A stretch of 41,113 nucleotides of DNA from NCBI GenBank assembly GCA_003151155.1, contig PLWX01000256.1, forward strand, positions 86,349-127,461. The letters run 5' to 3'. Shown in pieces: positions 17,327 through 27,362 of this stretch. Each line of letters starts with the position of its first letter. The stretch's first letter is position 1. A program made the translations under genes and the position numbers. The stretch comes from Acidobacteriaceae bacterium (lineage in GTDB: Bacteria > Acidobacteriota > Terriglobia > Terriglobales > Acidobacteriaceae). Under the pieces are notes generated by a model, which was not told where the DNA came from, made no database searches, and was given only the letters and a program-made list of their open reading frames with translations.

Positions 17327-18862
17327 TTACCGCAAAAGACCAATCATCCTTGCGTCCTGTGAGAGCGAAAGCGACCAGTTCACCACTCGCAAGAAGACTT
17401 CGGGCATGATTCCAATGCCCAGGGTTGCGAATGCCGAGATCCATAACGCAACTGCGAGGCTTGGCGCAATCTTTACCGGTTCGCTGTCTGTTGCCTCACT
17501 CATGAACGCCGCGTTGGCGATCCGCAGATAGTAATACAAGCCGAGTACCGCGAAAAGGACCGCCACGACCGCAAGCACGTAATGTCCGGTTTCCATCAGG
17601 CTGAGAAAGATGTAGTACTTGCCCCAGAAGCCCGCCAGTGGCGGAATACCCGCCAGGGACAACAGGAAAACCAGCAACAGGACAGCTTCGGTCGGCGCCT
17701 TGAAATAGAGTCCAGCCATATCGTCGAGTTCGTCGCCGATAATGTCGCGACGACGCAGCGAGGTGATCACCGCGAATGCGCCCAGGTTCATGAACGTGTA
17801 CACCAGCAGGTAAACCAGGATTCCCTTAATGCCCGTGCTGTTGTTGCGCCCGTCGCTGGCGACGAGACCGAGCAGCATATAACCCACGTGGGCGATCGAG
17901 GAATAGGCGAGCAGGCGTTTGACGTTCGTCTGAGTAAGCGCCGCGAAGTTGCCGCCAATCATGGTGGCTACTGCAACGAAGATCAACATGGGGGTGTACT
18001 GCGTCCTCATCGGATAGAGCATGAAGAGGAAGATGCGGAGCAGCATTGCCCAACCCGCCGCCTTCACCGCCACGGACATAAAGCCGGTGACCGCGGTCGG
18101 CGCGCCTTCGTAGGCATCCGGCGCCCACTGGTGGAAAGGCACAGCGGCGATCTTAAAGAGCAAGCCTGTCGCGGTCGTGATTAACGCGAGCATCGCGATG
18201 GGATCGCGCGGGTTGTTCGCGATACGAACTGCAAGCTTGTCGGCAATCTCGCCAAGGTTGGTGCTGCCGGTGATTCCGTAGAACAGTGAAAGTCCGTAGG
18301 CAAAGATGCCGGAGGAGAAAGCGCCCAGTAGAAGATACTTCAGTGCGGCTTCGTTGGAGCGTTTGTCGCGACGCAGGAAGCCGACGAGCACGTAAGTCGA
18401 GAGCGCCATCAGTTCCAGGCCGACGAAGAGCAGGATGAGATCGAAGCCGGAGGCCATGCACATCATGCCGACGACGGCGAAGAGGATCAGCGCGTAATAC
18501 TCACCATGATCTTCGTGCTCCACTTCCATGTAGTGCACGGACATGAGCACGGCCACCGCCGCGCCCATCAGGAATAGCAGGTAGAAGTAGATCGCGAACC
18601 GATCCATCACCAGGCTGCCGAGAAATCCTGAAAAACGTGCGGTTCCGGCAGTCGCTATCAGGCGCATCGCCGACCAAACCTTCAGCAGCGAAAGTCCGCT
18701 GGCAGCTAGCCCCGCCAGTGCCAACGCGGCGTTCCAGCGTTTCATTGCTTTTGGCAGCAGCAAGTCCACCATGAGGATGGCGATTGCGAATGCCGCCAGC
18801 ACCAGCATTGGCATCGCCATTGCGTAGTCGCTGCGGGAGAACAGGTTGGGAATCGTCGTCAC
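17327..18862 (-). CDS. nuoN: NADH-quinone oxidoreductase subunit N (cluster 2)
   Basis: This 511-residue antiporter-like subunit is the last nuo gene of the minus-strand cluster. Motifs are LELMALSTYVLVGFLRRDKRSNEA, KYLLLGAFSSGIFAYG, the channel lysine region LLFKIAAVPFHQWAPDAYEG and VKRLLAYSSIAHVGYMLLG. It is clearly divergent from the cluster 1 NuoN, so it is an old paralog rather than a recent copy. The start is GTG 18862, with AAGGAG seven bases upstream. The next gene downstream is the atpZ-like gene. Confidence 0.95.
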   Translation of the reverse strand: MTTIPNLFSRSDYAMAMPMLVLAAFAIAILMVDLLLPKAMKRWNAALALAGLAASGLSLLKVWSAMRLIATAGTARFSGFLGSLVMDRFAIYFYLLFLMGAAVAVLMSVHYMEVEHEDHGEYYALILFAVVGMMCMASGFDLILLFVGLELMALSTYVLVGFLRRDKRSNEAALKYLLLGAFSSGIFAYGLSLFYGITGSTNLGEIADKLAVRIANNPRDPIAMLALITTATGLLFKIAAVPFHQWAPDAYEGAPTAVTGFMSVAVKAAGWAMLLRIFLFMLYPMRTQYTPMLIFVAVATMIGGNFAALTQTNVKRLLAYSSIAHVGYMLLGLVASDGRNNSTGIKGILVYLLVYTFMNLGAFAVITSLRRRDIIGDELDDMAGLYFKAPTEAVLLLVFLLSLAGIPPLAGFWGKYYIFLSLMETGHYVLAVVAVLFAVLGLYYYLRIANAAFMSEATDSEPVKIAPSLAVALWISAFATLGIGIMPEVFLRVVNWSLSLSQDARMIGLLR

Positions 18863-18873
18863 AATCGTTCTCC

Positions 18874-20562
18874 TTAGCTCTTGTGCGCGGTCTGGTGAAG
18901 GTTCGCTGTCGTCAGCGCTTTGGCCGGTTCTACGATTTTCTTCTCAGCCGGTTTCTGCGGCGCCTTCACTTCCGGCGGCACTTGCACTGCAGGCTTCGCA
19001 GGAACTGCCTGCTCGGCGTTGACCACCGGGGCCACGTATCCCGGCCGATGCGTATCGATAATTCCCGCCAAATGATTCACCGGCTGATCGAGGATCTTGA
19101 ACAGCGGCTGCGGAAAGACGCCGATGATCACTGCCAGTGCAACCAGTGGAACGAAGGTCGCGATCTCGCGTGGGCTAAGGTCGAGCAGCTTTTCATTTTT
19201 CGGATTTGTTATCGTCCCGAAAAACACGCGTTGGTAGAGCCACAACAAGTACGCCGCGGCGAGCACCACGCCGGGAACCGCCCAGATCGCCCAGGCTTTG
19301 CTGACCATGAAGGTCGCCATCATGATCGGGAATTCACCGACGAATCCGTTGAGCAGCGGCAAGCCCATCGACGACATGAACATAATTAGCGAGATGGTTG
19401 CGTAGATCGGCATCACTGTGCTGATGCCGCCGTATTCCGAAATTTCACGCGTATGCCGACGCTCGTAAAGAATGCCGACGATCAAGAAGAGTGCTCCGGT
19501 CGAGATGCCATGATTGATCTGCTGGATCACCGATCCAGCAATTCCCATCGAGTTGAAAACGAAAATGCCCAGGGTGCAGAAGCCCAGGTGGCTTACCGAC
19601 GAGTACGCCACCAGCTTCTTCATGTCTTTCTGCACCAGTGAAACGAGTGCGCCGTAGATGATGCCAATCAACGACAGCGTGATCAGCAAGCCTTGCACCC
19701 ACTTGATCGTCGCCACCGCCGGGAAGAATGGCAGTGAGAAGCGAATGAGTCCGTACGTTCCCATCTTTAATAGAACGCCAGCCAGGATCACCGAACCAGC
19801 CGTCGGCGCTTCGACGTGAGCATCCGGCAGCCAGGTGTGGAACGGGAACATCGGGACCTTGATCGCGAAGCCGATGAAGAAGGCGAAGAACAACAGGATC
19901 GCAGCCTTGCCGGTAATGAGCGGCGCGGTCGTATAAAGCGCTTCAATCGAGAATGTATAGACGCCGGTGATTAAGTGGTGGTGGAAATAAAGGAATAGGA
20001 TGCCCAAGAGCATCAACACGGAACCGGCGAGTGTATAGAGGAAGAACTTAATCGCCGCGTACAGCTTGCGCGGGCCGCCCCAGATGCCGATCAGCAGGTA
20101 CATGGGCACGAGCATCGCTTCCCAGAAGACGAAGAACAGGAAGAAATCGTTGGCCATGAACACGCCGAGCATGCCGGTCTGCAGTACCAGGAACCATGCG
20201 TAGTATTCCTTGACCCGGTTCTCAATCGCTGTCCACGAGGAGAGAATCGAGATCGCCCCGAGCAACGTCGTCAGCATGATGAGCAGGAACGAGATGCCGT
20301 CGATGCCGAGCTGATAGCCCGCACCGATCGAGGGGATCCAATTGTTTGCCGAGCCTTCGGCAAATTTGAAGTAAGGCGTCGCCTCGTTCTTCATCGCCCA
20401 GAACCACGGCACCAGCGGCAGCGAGACCAGGAACCCTGCCAGCGCGAAGAGGTTCGCGATCCAGCGAATGGCGTTCTTGTTCTCCTTCGGCACCATCAGC
20501 AGGACGAACACTCCCACCAGTGGCGTGAACAGCACGATCGAAAGTATGTGCGCTCTAAACAT
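18874..20562 (-). CDS. nuoM: NADH-quinone oxidoreductase subunit M with Pro/Lys-rich tail (cluster 2)
   Basis: This 562-residue antiporter-like subunit has the conserved glutamate in FVFWEAMLVPMYLLIG, the channel lysine in AIKVPMFPFHTWLPDAHVEA and LLKMGTYGLIRF. The last 60 or so residues (about 501-562) form a hydrophilic Ala/Pro/Lys/Val tail that the cluster 1 NuoM lacks, which explains the extra length. The stop lies 11 bases before the nuoN start. The ATG at 20562 lacks a strong Shine-Dalgarno; nuoL is 26 bases upstream. Confidence 0.95.
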   Translation of the reverse strand: MFRAHILSIVLFTPLVGVFVLLMVPKENKNAIRWIANLFALAGFLVSLPLVPWFWAMKNEATPYFKFAEGSANNWIPSIGAGYQLGIDGISFLLIMLTTLLGAISILSSWTAIENRVKEYYAWFLVLQTGMLGVFMANDFFLFFVFWEAMLVPMYLLIGIWGGPRKLYAAIKFFLYTLAGSVLMLLGILFLYFHHHLITGVYTFSIEALYTTAPLITGKAAILLFFAFFIGFAIKVPMFPFHTWLPDAHVEAPTAGSVILAGVLLKMGTYGLIRFSLPFFPAVATIKWVQGLLITLSLIGIIYGALVSLVQKDMKKLVAYSSVSHLGFCTLGIFVFNSMGIAGSVIQQINHGISTGALFLIVGILYERRHTREISEYGGISTVMPIYATISLIMFMSSMGLPLLNGFVGEFPIMMATFMVSKAWAIWAVPGVVLAAAYLLWLYQRVFFGTITNPKNEKLLDLSPREIATFVPLVALAVIIGVFPQPLFKILDQPVNHLAGIIDTHRPGYVAPVVNAEQAVPAKPAVQVPPEVKAPQKPAEKKIVEPAKALTTANLHQTAHKS

Positions 20563-20588
20563 ATAAAATTCCGTTCACCTTGTGATCT

Positions 20589-22724
20589 CTAACGGACCAC
20601 GTAGTACCAGACAAATCCCACGACGCCGAGTACCATCACCAGCGCGTACCACTGCACCAATCCCCACTGCACTAAACGTACTGGGTACGACGTCACTCGA
20701 GCCACCATTGCCGGGCCATTCACCAGCACGCCGTCGATGATCCACTTGTCCCACCAGTTCGAAAGTATTCCGGCGAACTTCGTCATCCAGCCAGCACCGT
20801 TCACTCCGCCGTCGATCACGGTCGCGTCGAACTTCCACAATCCTTCGCCCGCGCCTAGTGCACCCAGCCGCACCGGACCGATTTTTTTGCGACCGAGCAC
20901 GGTGTAGTCGTAAGCTTCATCGACGTAATACTTGTTGAGCAGGGTGTTGTATACCGGCTGCGAGAATTCGCGGATCGGTTCTTTGAAATCCTTGGCGGCC
21001 TTGCCGTAGGAGCGGTTCGCCATCATCCAGCCGAGACCGGCCGCGCCGATCGAAGCCAGCATCAGTTCGTACTCGGTGTAATCGGTCTTCTCTTCTTTAG
21101 CGGGAGCTTTCTCCGGGGCCACAGCAGCTTCGGCCGCGACTGCGTGTTCCGTCGTAAATACCGGCTCGAGGAACTTCTCGAAGATGTTCGTACCGCCCAG
21201 GCTCTTGGGGATTCCAAGAAAGCCTGCAAAGACTGCGCAGATTGCCAGAATGACGAGCGGTCCCGTCATCGACTTGGGCGATTCGTGGACGTGGTGTTCG
21301 ACATCGTGAGTCATGCGAGACTCACCAAAGAACGTCAGCGTGATCAGCCGGAACATGTAGAACGACGTCATCAGAGCCGTCGCGAATCCGATCATCCACA
21401 GTGCGCGGAACGCCCCGTCATGACTCGACCATGCCTGCCAGAGAATCTCGTCTTTGGAGAAGAAGCCCGCCAGCGGCGGAATTCCGGCAATCGCCAGCGT
21501 ACCGATGAACATTGTGCGGAAGGTGACCGGAATCTTCTTACGTAGCGCGCCCATGAAGCGCATATCCTGCTCGCCGCTCATGGCGTGGATCACCGAACCC
21601 GATCCCAGGAACAAGAGGGCCTTGAAGAACGCATGGGTGAATACGTGGAACACACCAGCGGTAAATGCACCGAGCCCTAACGCGAGGAACATGTAGCCAA
21701 GCTGCGAGACTGTCGAATACGCCAGCACGCGCTTGATATCGTTCTGCACCAGCCCGATCGAGGCCGCGAAGATCGCCGTCAACGCGCCGACAATCGCCAC
21801 TACTTTCATCGACGTGGGCGCCAGGGTGTACAGCGCATTCGTACGCGCCACCATGTACACGCCCGCGGTTACCATCGTCGCCGCGTGGATCAACGCGCTC
21901 ACCGGGGTTGGGCCTTCCATCGCATCCGGCAGCCATACATATAAAGGAAGCTGTGCGCTCTTACCACAAGCCCCGATGAAGAGTGCAATCGTGGCGAACG
22001 TAATCCAGTAATCGCCGGTGTGGAAGACACCGCTGCGCGCGATCTCCGTCACCTTCATGAAGTTGATCGACCCGAAATACCACGCGATGGTGAACATCCC
22101 CACCAGCACGCCCGCATCGCCCACCCGGTTCGTAATGAATGCCTTGTTGGCCGCTGTGCTCGCTGACTTCTTGTGGAAGTAGAAGCCAATCAGCAGGTAA
22201 GAGCACAATCCGACGCCTTCCCAGCCCACAAACATCATCGCCAGGTTGTTCCCGAGAATGAGAGTCAGCATCGAGAACATGAACAGGTTGAGATAGCCGA
22301 AGAAGCGGTAATACCCACCGTCGTGCTTCATGTAGCCGGTCGAATAAATGTGGATCAGCATGCCAACGCCGGTCACGAACAGCAACCAGATCGACGATAG
22401 CGGGTCGAGGAGGAATCCAGCCTCAGCTTTAAACTCCGCCGGCGCGCCCGAAGCGGTGTGGTAGGTCGTGAGCCCGGTGTTCGAGCCCAGCCAGGTATAC
22501 ATGACTTTCTCGAACGGCTTGCCGTGCTCCACCGCCGCGTACTGCGTGTACTGATATACAGAGCCGCACGTCCACAGGAACGCCAGCACCACCACGCCCA
22601 CGCAAATGCCATTCACCCACTTCTTATCGTGCGCGTCGTCGAGCTTTCTTCCGAAGAAGAACATGCACGCCGCGCCGAGTGCGGGAAACAGCGGTATCAA
22701 CCAGATGTGTTCCAGGAAGAACAT
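20589..22724 (-). CDS. nuoL: NADH-quinone oxidoreductase subunit L (cluster 2)
   Basis: This 711-residue antiporter-like subunit has EGVGLCSYLLIGFYF, GACGKSAQLPLYVWLPDAM with the channel lysine, EGPTPVSALIHAATMV, and HAFFKALLFLGSGSVIHAMS. The region between two late helices is only mildly His-rich (HDVEHHVHES) and lacks the long cluster 1 loop. Instead an Ala/Glu/Lys linker (about residues 510-540) precedes the C-terminal helices. It is distinct in sequence from the cluster 1 paralog. It lies between nuoK and nuoM. Confidence 0.96.
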   Translation of the reverse strand: MFFLEHIWLIPLFPALGAACMFFFGRKLDDAHDKKWVNGICVGVVVLAFLWTCGSVYQYTQYAAVEHGKPFEKVMYTWLGSNTGLTTYHTASGAPAEFKAEAGFLLDPLSSIWLLFVTGVGMLIHIYSTGYMKHDGGYYRFFGYLNLFMFSMLTLILGNNLAMMFVGWEGVGLCSYLLIGFYFHKKSASTAANKAFITNRVGDAGVLVGMFTIAWYFGSINFMKVTEIARSGVFHTGDYWITFATIALFIGACGKSAQLPLYVWLPDAMEGPTPVSALIHAATMVTAGVYMVARTNALYTLAPTSMKVVAIVGALTAIFAASIGLVQNDIKRVLAYSTVSQLGYMFLALGLGAFTAGVFHVFTHAFFKALLFLGSGSVIHAMSGEQDMRFMGALRKKIPVTFRTMFIGTLAIAGIPPLAGFFSKDEILWQAWSSHDGAFRALWMIGFATALMTSFYMFRLITLTFFGESRMTHDVEHHVHESPKSMTGPLVILAICAVFAGFLGIPKSLGGTNIFEKFLEPVFTTEHAVAAEAAVAPEKAPAKEEKTDYTEYELMLASIGAAGLGWMMANRSYGKAAKDFKEPIREFSQPVYNTLLNKYYVDEAYDYTVLGRKKIGPVRLGALGAGEGLWKFDATVIDGGVNGAGWMTKFAGILSNWWDKWIIDGVLVNGPAMVARVTSYPVRLVQWGLVQWYALVMVLGVVGFVWYYVVR

Positions 22725-22752
22725 TTTGTTCTCACTCCCGGCTAAGCCGGGC

Positions 22753-23058
22753 TTACCACTTCAAGAGATCCACTTCATCCACGTTCACCGTTTCTTTATT
22801 CCGGAAGAACGCGATTACGATGCCCAGTCCCACGGCCGCTTCGGCCGCCGCATCCACAATCACAAAAATCGAAAAGATCTGCCCGTGAAGCCCATGCAAT
22901 CGCGAAAACGCAATCAGGTTCAGGTTCACGGCATTCAGGATCAGTTCGATCGACATCAAAATGACGACTACATTGCGCCGCGTCACCACGCCCACAACGC
23001 CGAGGATGAAGAGCATCGCCGCCACAACCAGGTAGTGCATGGTGCCGATTTCCGCCAT
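22753..23058 (-). CDS. nuoK: NADH-quinone oxidoreductase subunit K (cluster 2)
   Basis: This 101-residue, three-helix subunit has the two buried glutamates in [18 protein letters not shown] and [16 protein letters not shown]. It matches the family length and ends in VDLLKW. It starts two bases after the nuoJ stop region and precedes nuoL by 28 bases. Confidence 0.96.
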   Translation of the reverse strand: MAEIGTMHYLVVAAMLFILGVVGVVTRRNVVVILMSIELILNAVNLNLIAFSRLHGLHGQIFSIFVIVDAAAEAAVGLGIVIAFFRNKETVNVDEVDLLKW

Positions 23059-23060
23059 GG

Positions 23061-23570
23061 TCAGATCCTCTTCTTTGCCATCACTACCGCGCCCACGATC
23101 GCCACCAGCAGCAGCAGCGACGCGATCTCAAACGGCAGCATGTAATTCCGGTACAACATCACGCCCACGTCCTGGGTGTTGCTCGATTCCGGGAGCGCCG
23201 CCAGCGTGGTTGGGAAACTCGCAGCGCCATGTTTGTAAACCAGCAGCACCAGCGCCCCAAACAGAACCGCGACCAGCGTCCCGACGATCCATTGCTTGTT
23301 GAATTGCTCTTCTTGCAGCGACCGCTCCAGGTTCACCAGCATGATCACGAAGAGGAAGAGCACCATGATTCCGCCCGCGTACAAAATGATCTGAACGCCT
23401 GCAACAAACGGGGCGTACAGCATCAGGTACAGCCCGGCCTGCGCCAGCAGCGTGAAGATCAAAAAGATCGCTGAGTGAACGGCGTTCTTGCGCAGGATCA
23501 CGCCCAATGCGCTACCAACGCTGAGCGCTGCGAGGAAGTAAAAGAAAAACGGAGTGGCTACGGGTGTCAT
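23061..23570 (-). CDS. nuoJ: NADH-quinone oxidoreductase subunit J (cluster 2)
   Basis: This 169-residue subunit has five predicted helices. The conserved helix reads [22 protein letters not shown]. The start overlaps the nuoI stop by four bases (23567-23570), so translation is probably coupled. It is more divergent from the cluster 1 NuoJ at both ends than in the core helix. Confidence 0.95.
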   Translation of the reverse strand: MTPVATPFFFYFLAALSVGSALGVILRKNAVHSAIFLIFTLLAQAGLYLMLYAPFVAGVQIILYAGGIMVLFLFVIMLVNLERSLQEEQFNKQWIVGTLVAVLFGALVLLVYKHGAASFPTTLAALPESSNTQDVGVMLYRNYMLPFEIASLLLLVAIVGAVVMAKKRI

Positions 23571-24028
23571 TTGTCGTACGGCTCCGGATCTGTGCGATGT
23601 TCAAGCACCTGCCGGTCGAGCACCATGCCCTCGCGGCTATACAGCGCCATCTCGTATCCCTGCCCCAGCTTCAGTGACTCGGTCGGGCACGCTTCTTCGC
23701 AAAGCCCGCAAAACATGCAACGGCTCAGGTCGTAAACGTAGGTGGTCATCACCTTTTTCTTGGTGACCGGATCGCGCTCGCTCTTCATCGTGATGAGGTT
23801 TTCCGGGCAGGCCAGCGCACACAGGTTGCAACCGATGCACAGCGAATCGCCGGTCACCGGATCGAGTTTCATCAGCGGCTGCCCGCGGAAACGATCCGCA
23901 ATCTGCGGCCGTTCCTGCGGATACTGCTCGGTCTGCGTCTCCTTCGGTGTCTGGTACTTGAAGGTGATCGACAGTCCTTTAAGCAGGTCAAGCAGAAAAA
24001 CTTTGCGAAGTAGAGGAGCAATACTCAT
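23567..24028 (-). CDS. nuoI: NADH-quinone oxidoreductase subunit I (only copy in window)
   Basis: This 153-residue peripheral-arm subunit carries two [4Fe-4S] clusters (N6a and N6b) next to the quinone site. Both motifs are intact: CIGCNLCALACP (Cys64, 67, 70, 74) and CMFCGLCEEACP (Cys104, 107, 110, 114). The N-terminus is amphipathic (LLRKVFLLDLLKGLSITF) and would lie on the membrane. It overlaps both neighbours by four bases (nuoH upstream, nuoJ downstream). It is the only nuoI seen here, since cluster 1 goes from nuoH straight to nuoJ. Confidence 0.96.
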   Translation of the reverse strand: MSIAPLLRKVFLLDLLKGLSITFKYQTPKETQTEQYPQERPQIADRFRGQPLMKLDPVTGDSLCIGCNLCALACPENLITMKSERDPVTKKKVMTTYVYDLSRCMFCGLCEEACPTESLKLGQGYEMALYSREGMVLDRQVLEHRTDPEPYDK

Positions 24029-25305
24029 CGCGCAAACCCCATCAATCCTGCGACGAGTTCATGTCGCACGCCGACCAGCGCAGTCGCAATCAGCACGGCG
24101 AGCGAAGCCGGCAGCAGCACCTTCCAGCCGATCTTCATCAACTGGTCGAAGCGATACCGCGGGAAGGTTCCGCGATACCAGATATAGAGATACATAAATA
24201 TGCCGACCTTCGCCGCGAACCAGAAGATGTCTTGCACGCGCACTCGCACCGCCGGAACCAGCAGCCCTGCGCCGAGCATCCCCAGCAATAAGCCGAACAC
24301 ACCAAGGCCGATGGTTTGCACTTTGAACGTCGGCGTGCGTGGCATCCGCACCACGCCGATGAAGCACATCGCCGCCAGCAGGAAGAACAACAATCCCGGC
24401 GCCAGCGAGAACGCCGTGTCCCAGGTTGCGCCGGCGAGCGCGTTCGGAAACGGACGCAGCCAACCGCCAAGCCAGAGCGTTACGGCGATCGACGAAACGC
24501 CAATCATCGCGACATATTCGCCGAGGAAGAACAGCGACCAGCGGAAACCGCTGTATTCGGTATGAAAGCCGGCGGTCAATTCGCTTTCTGCTTCAGGTAG
24601 ATCAAAGGGCGCGCGATTCGTCTCTGCCACCATCGCGATCGCGAAGATTGCGAACGCAATCAATCCCACCGGGAAAAACTTAAAGATGAACCAGCTTCCC
24701 TGCTGCTGTTGCGATTCCACGATGCCGATCATGCTCATCGTGCCTGTGCCGGTCGCGAGCGACGTCATCATCAGCACGCTGACCACCGCCAAGCCCATCG
24801 CAACTTCGTAGCTCACCATCTGCGCCGCTGAACGCAATCCGCCCATCAGCGAGTATTTCGAATTCGACGACCATCCGGCCATCACTACCGCGAGAACTCC
24901 GAGCGAAGAAATGCCGAGCATGAACAGCACGCCGATGTTCATATTCGTCACTGCGTGCTGCCGTCCGAACGGGATCACCAGGTATCCGGTGAATGCCGTC
25001 ATCATCACCGCGACCGGCGCCATCCAGAACAAGAACTTGTCCGCGCCGTCCGGAACGATGTCTTCTTTGATCAGCAACTTCAACGCATCGGCGATCGGCT
25101 GCAGCAGGCCGTGCGGACCTACGCGCATGGGTCCGAGGCGAATCTGCATGTGCGCCAGAACTTTTCGTTCCAGGTAGGTCATCAGCATTACCGCGACCGA
25201 CGCCACCCCGAAGATCACCAGGATATAGATCGTCGCCCACAGCGCGCTGCCGTATTCGCCCGGCGTACCTTGAAACGAGAGAAACTTTAAAAAGTGAGAG
25301 ATCAC
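24025..25305 (-). CDS. nuoH: NADH-quinone oxidoreductase subunit H with extra membrane insert (cluster 2)
   Basis: This is the quinone-site membrane subunit, 426 residues against 355 in cluster 1. Conserved parts are [40 protein letters not shown] and the acidic loop [19 protein letters not shown]. An insert of about 65 residues (roughly 292-358) precedes the last conserved helices ([18 protein letters not shown]). It contains two more hydrophobic stretches, about 299-319 and 331-353, so the protein may have ten helices rather than eight. The ATG overlaps the nuoD stop. Confidence 0.95.
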   Translation of the reverse strand: MISHFLKFLSFQGTPGEYGSALWATIYILVIFGVASVAVMLMTYLERKVLAHMQIRLGPMRVGPHGLLQPIADALKLLIKEDIVPDGADKFLFWMAPVAVMMTAFTGYLVIPFGRQHAVTNMNIGVLFMLGISSLGVLAVVMAGWSSNSKYSLMGGLRSAAQMVSYEVAMGLAVVSVLMMTSLATGTGTMSMIGIVESQQQQGSWFIFKFFPVGLIAFAIFAIAMVAETNRAPFDLPEAESELTAGFHTEYSGFRWSLFFLGEYVAMIGVSSIAVTLWLGGWLRPFPNALAGATWDTAFSLAPGLLFFLLAAMCFIGVVRMPRTPTFKVQTIGLGVFGLLLGMLGAGLLVPAVRVRVQDIFWFAAKVGIFMYLYIWYRGTFPRYRFDQLMKIGWKVLLPASLAVLIATALVGVRHELVAGLMGFAR

Positions 25306-26447
25306 CGGTCCACCTCACCGAGCACGATGTCGAGCGTGCCTATCACGGCCACGACATCGGCGATAAGCGCCCCACGCACCATCTTGTCGAGCGCCTGCAG
25401 GTTCACGAAACTCGGTGGCCGCACCCGCACGCGATAGGGCTGCGTAGAGCCATCGCTGACGATGAAATATCCGAGTTCGCCCTTGGGCGCTTCGATCGAG
25501 TGGTAGATTCGTCCGACCGGCGGCTTCAGGACTTTGGGAACTTTCGCCATCGTCGGACCGGCCGGCAGCTTTTCTACCGCCTGCCGCAAAATCCGCACCG
25601 ACTGGCGCATCTCAGCGATACGCACCATATACCGGTCGAACGTGTCGCCATTCTCGGCGGTCGGAATGTCGAATTCCACCTGGTCGTAAGCTGCGTAGGG
25701 CTGCGCTTTTCGCAAATCCCACTTCACACCCGCCGCTCGTAGCACCGGCCCCGTCACGCCGAGTGCCTTGCAATCCGCGGCGTTCAGGATGCCCACGCCC
25801 TTGGTGCGCTGCACCCAGATGCGGTTCCCGGTCAGCAGAGATTCATACTCATCGATCTTCGGCCCGACAAAATCGCAGTACTTGATTACGTCTTTTTCGA
25901 AGCCGTCGTACGCCTCGTAAATGCAGCCGCCAATGCGGAAGGCGTGGGTCGTAAGCCGCGCGCCGCAGTATTTTTCGAAAATCTTCAGCACTTCTTCGCG
26001 ATCGCGGAAGGTATAGAACAGCGGTGTAATCGCGCCGATATCGAGCGCATGCGTGCCCAGCCATACCTGGTGACTTGCCAGCCGGTTCAGTTCCGTCAGG
26101 ATGACCCGCAGGAATTGTGCTCGCGGCGGCGCCTGCACATCGATCAGCTTCTCAACTGCCTCGCAATACCCAAGTCCATTGCTGACCGCCGCAACATAAT
26201 CCATACGATCGACGTACGGATTGAACTGAACGTACGTCCGGTTTTCTGCGATCTTCTCGACCCCGCGGTGGAGGTAGCCGATGACACATTCCGTGCCCAG
26301 GACCTTTTCGCCGTCGAGTTTGAGGATCACCCGCAACACCCCGTGTGTCGACGGATGCTGCGGGCCCATGTTCAGGACCATCTCGTTCGAATCGAGGAAC
26401 GTCTGGTCGTGCAAATCGAGGGTCTTGTACTCCGCCGATGGGCTCAT
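25302..26447 (-). CDS. nuoD: NADH-quinone oxidoreductase subunit D (cluster 2)
   Basis: This 381-residue 49-kDa-type subunit, related to [NiFe]-hydrogenase large subunits, forms the quinone pocket with NuoB. The N-terminus has [20 protein letters not shown] with the quinone-site histidines; later come [16 protein letters not shown] and the C-terminal [14 protein letters not shown]. The open frame extends 63 codons upstream into nuoC. ATG 26447 is chosen for the ATGA overlap with the nuoC stop and the family N-terminus. Its partner NuoB has no gene in this cluster. Confidence 0.96.
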   Translation of the reverse strand: MSPSAEYKTLDLHDQTFLDSNEMVLNMGPQHPSTHGVLRVILKLDGEKVLGTECVIGYLHRGVEKIAENRTYVQFNPYVDRMDYVAAVSNGLGYCEAVEKLIDVQAPPRAQFLRVILTELNRLASHQVWLGTHALDIGAITPLFYTFRDREEVLKIFEKYCGARLTTHAFRIGGCIYEAYDGFEKDVIKYCDFVGPKIDEYESLLTGNRIWVQRTKGVGILNAADCKALGVTGPVLRAAGVKWDLRKAQPYAAYDQVEFDIPTAENGDTFDRYMVRIAEMRQSVRILRQAVEKLPAGPTMAKVPKVLKPPVGRIYHSIEAPKGELGYFIVSDGSTQPYRVRVRPPSFVNLQALDKMVRGALIADVVAVIGTLDIVLGEVDR

Positions 26448-27088
26448 TGTCCGCTCTCGATTCCGATGTTGGCCTTCACCCACGCCTGGTCCTGCTGGCG
26501 GATGCCGTAATCTTTGCGCAGCGGGAATCCGGTCCATCCTTCGGGTAACAAGATCCGCTTCAGTCCCGGATGCTCGCTGAACTCGATCCCAAACATGTCG
26601 AACACTTCCCGCTCCAGCCAATCGGTGGTCGGCCACAGGCTAAAGACGCTGCGAACTTTTTCGCCGTCCTTGATCGTGGTCTCCACCCGTACCCGCTCGT
26701 TCTTGGCGAAGGAGTAGAGGATGTACACCACGTCGAACTGCTCTTCGCGCTTCGGCCAGTGCACCGCGGTCACGTCCACGCAGTAATCGAACTGCCGCTC
26801 GTCGCGCATGTGGGTCAACACATCGAAGACGATCGATTTGTCTACCACCAGGTACTTGTCTTTCAGGTAGATCGCGGCTTCGCGGATGCCCGAGCCGTAC
26901 TGCCGCTGCAGGGCCGTCACCAGCTCGCTCTCCCACGCGATGGGTGCCGGCTTCGGAGGCGCCGGAGGGGCGGCCGGCTTGGCCGCCGCAGCCACTACCG
27001 GTTTTGCCGGCGCCGCCGCATCCGCCGGCTTGGCGGCTGGAGCTACTGGTTTTGTCTCTTTGTCCAGTTCAGATTTCTCGTCTGGCAT
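26444..27088 (-). CDS. nuoC: NADH-quinone oxidoreductase subunit C with Ala/Pro/Lys-rich N-terminus (cluster 2)
   Basis: This 214-residue 30-kDa-type subunit of the peripheral arm carries the signature in [19 protein letters not shown] and the typical end [16 protein letters not shown]. The first 50 or so residues are a low-complexity Ala/Pro/Lys segment not found in typical NuoC. ATG 27088 is preferred over the in-frame ATG 27139. It has AAAAGG ten bases upstream, while the upstream candidate has its only purine run touching the ATG. No nuoB lies upstream; 274 bases separate it from nuoA, with a terminator between. Confidence 0.93.
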   Translation of the reverse strand: MPDEKSELDKETKPVAPAAKPADAAAPAKPVVAAAAKPAAPPAPPKPAPIAWESELVTALQRQYGSGIREAAIYLKDKYLVVDKSIVFDVLTHMRDERQFDYCVDVTAVHWPKREEQFDVVYILYSFAKNERVRVETTIKDGEKVRSVFSLWPTTDWLEREVFDMFGIEFSEHPGLKRILLPEGWTGFPLRKDYGIRQQDQAWVKANIGIESGQ

Positions 27089-27315
27089 CAGTTCTGTGCC
27101 TTTTCTGCTACCGATCGGATCGGGGCTAGTTCGGGACATCCTTTTGTATCAACCGCATGGGGTGCACTGAAGCGACGCGGGTCACGCGGAGGTGTGACGA
27201 GTATCACAACGTTCCGAAATCCCCGCTTTCCATGCGCCTCTCCCGATCGAGGCATTCGCACTGTGAGAGCAGAAAAACTCCCCGCTCGGTGAATCCGGGT
27301 ATTGCAGTTTGCAAC

Positions 27316-27342
27316 GCAAAAAGAAAAGCGGCCAAAGCCGCT
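27316..27342 (-). terminator. Intrinsic terminator between nuoA and nuoC
   Basis: On the minus strand a 6-bp GC stem (AGCGGC / GCCGCT, four-base loop, 27327-27342) is followed by TTTTCTTTTTG. It begins 21 bases past the nuoA stop. It implies that nuoA is at least partly transcribed apart from nuoC-N. Confidence 0.8.
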
Positions 27343-27362
27343 CATTGGAATTTCAGGAAGGG

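Noticed and set aside
27089..27362. Hidden nuoB between nuoA and nuoC
   Set aside because: The gap is too short and no frame has the NuoB cysteine pattern.
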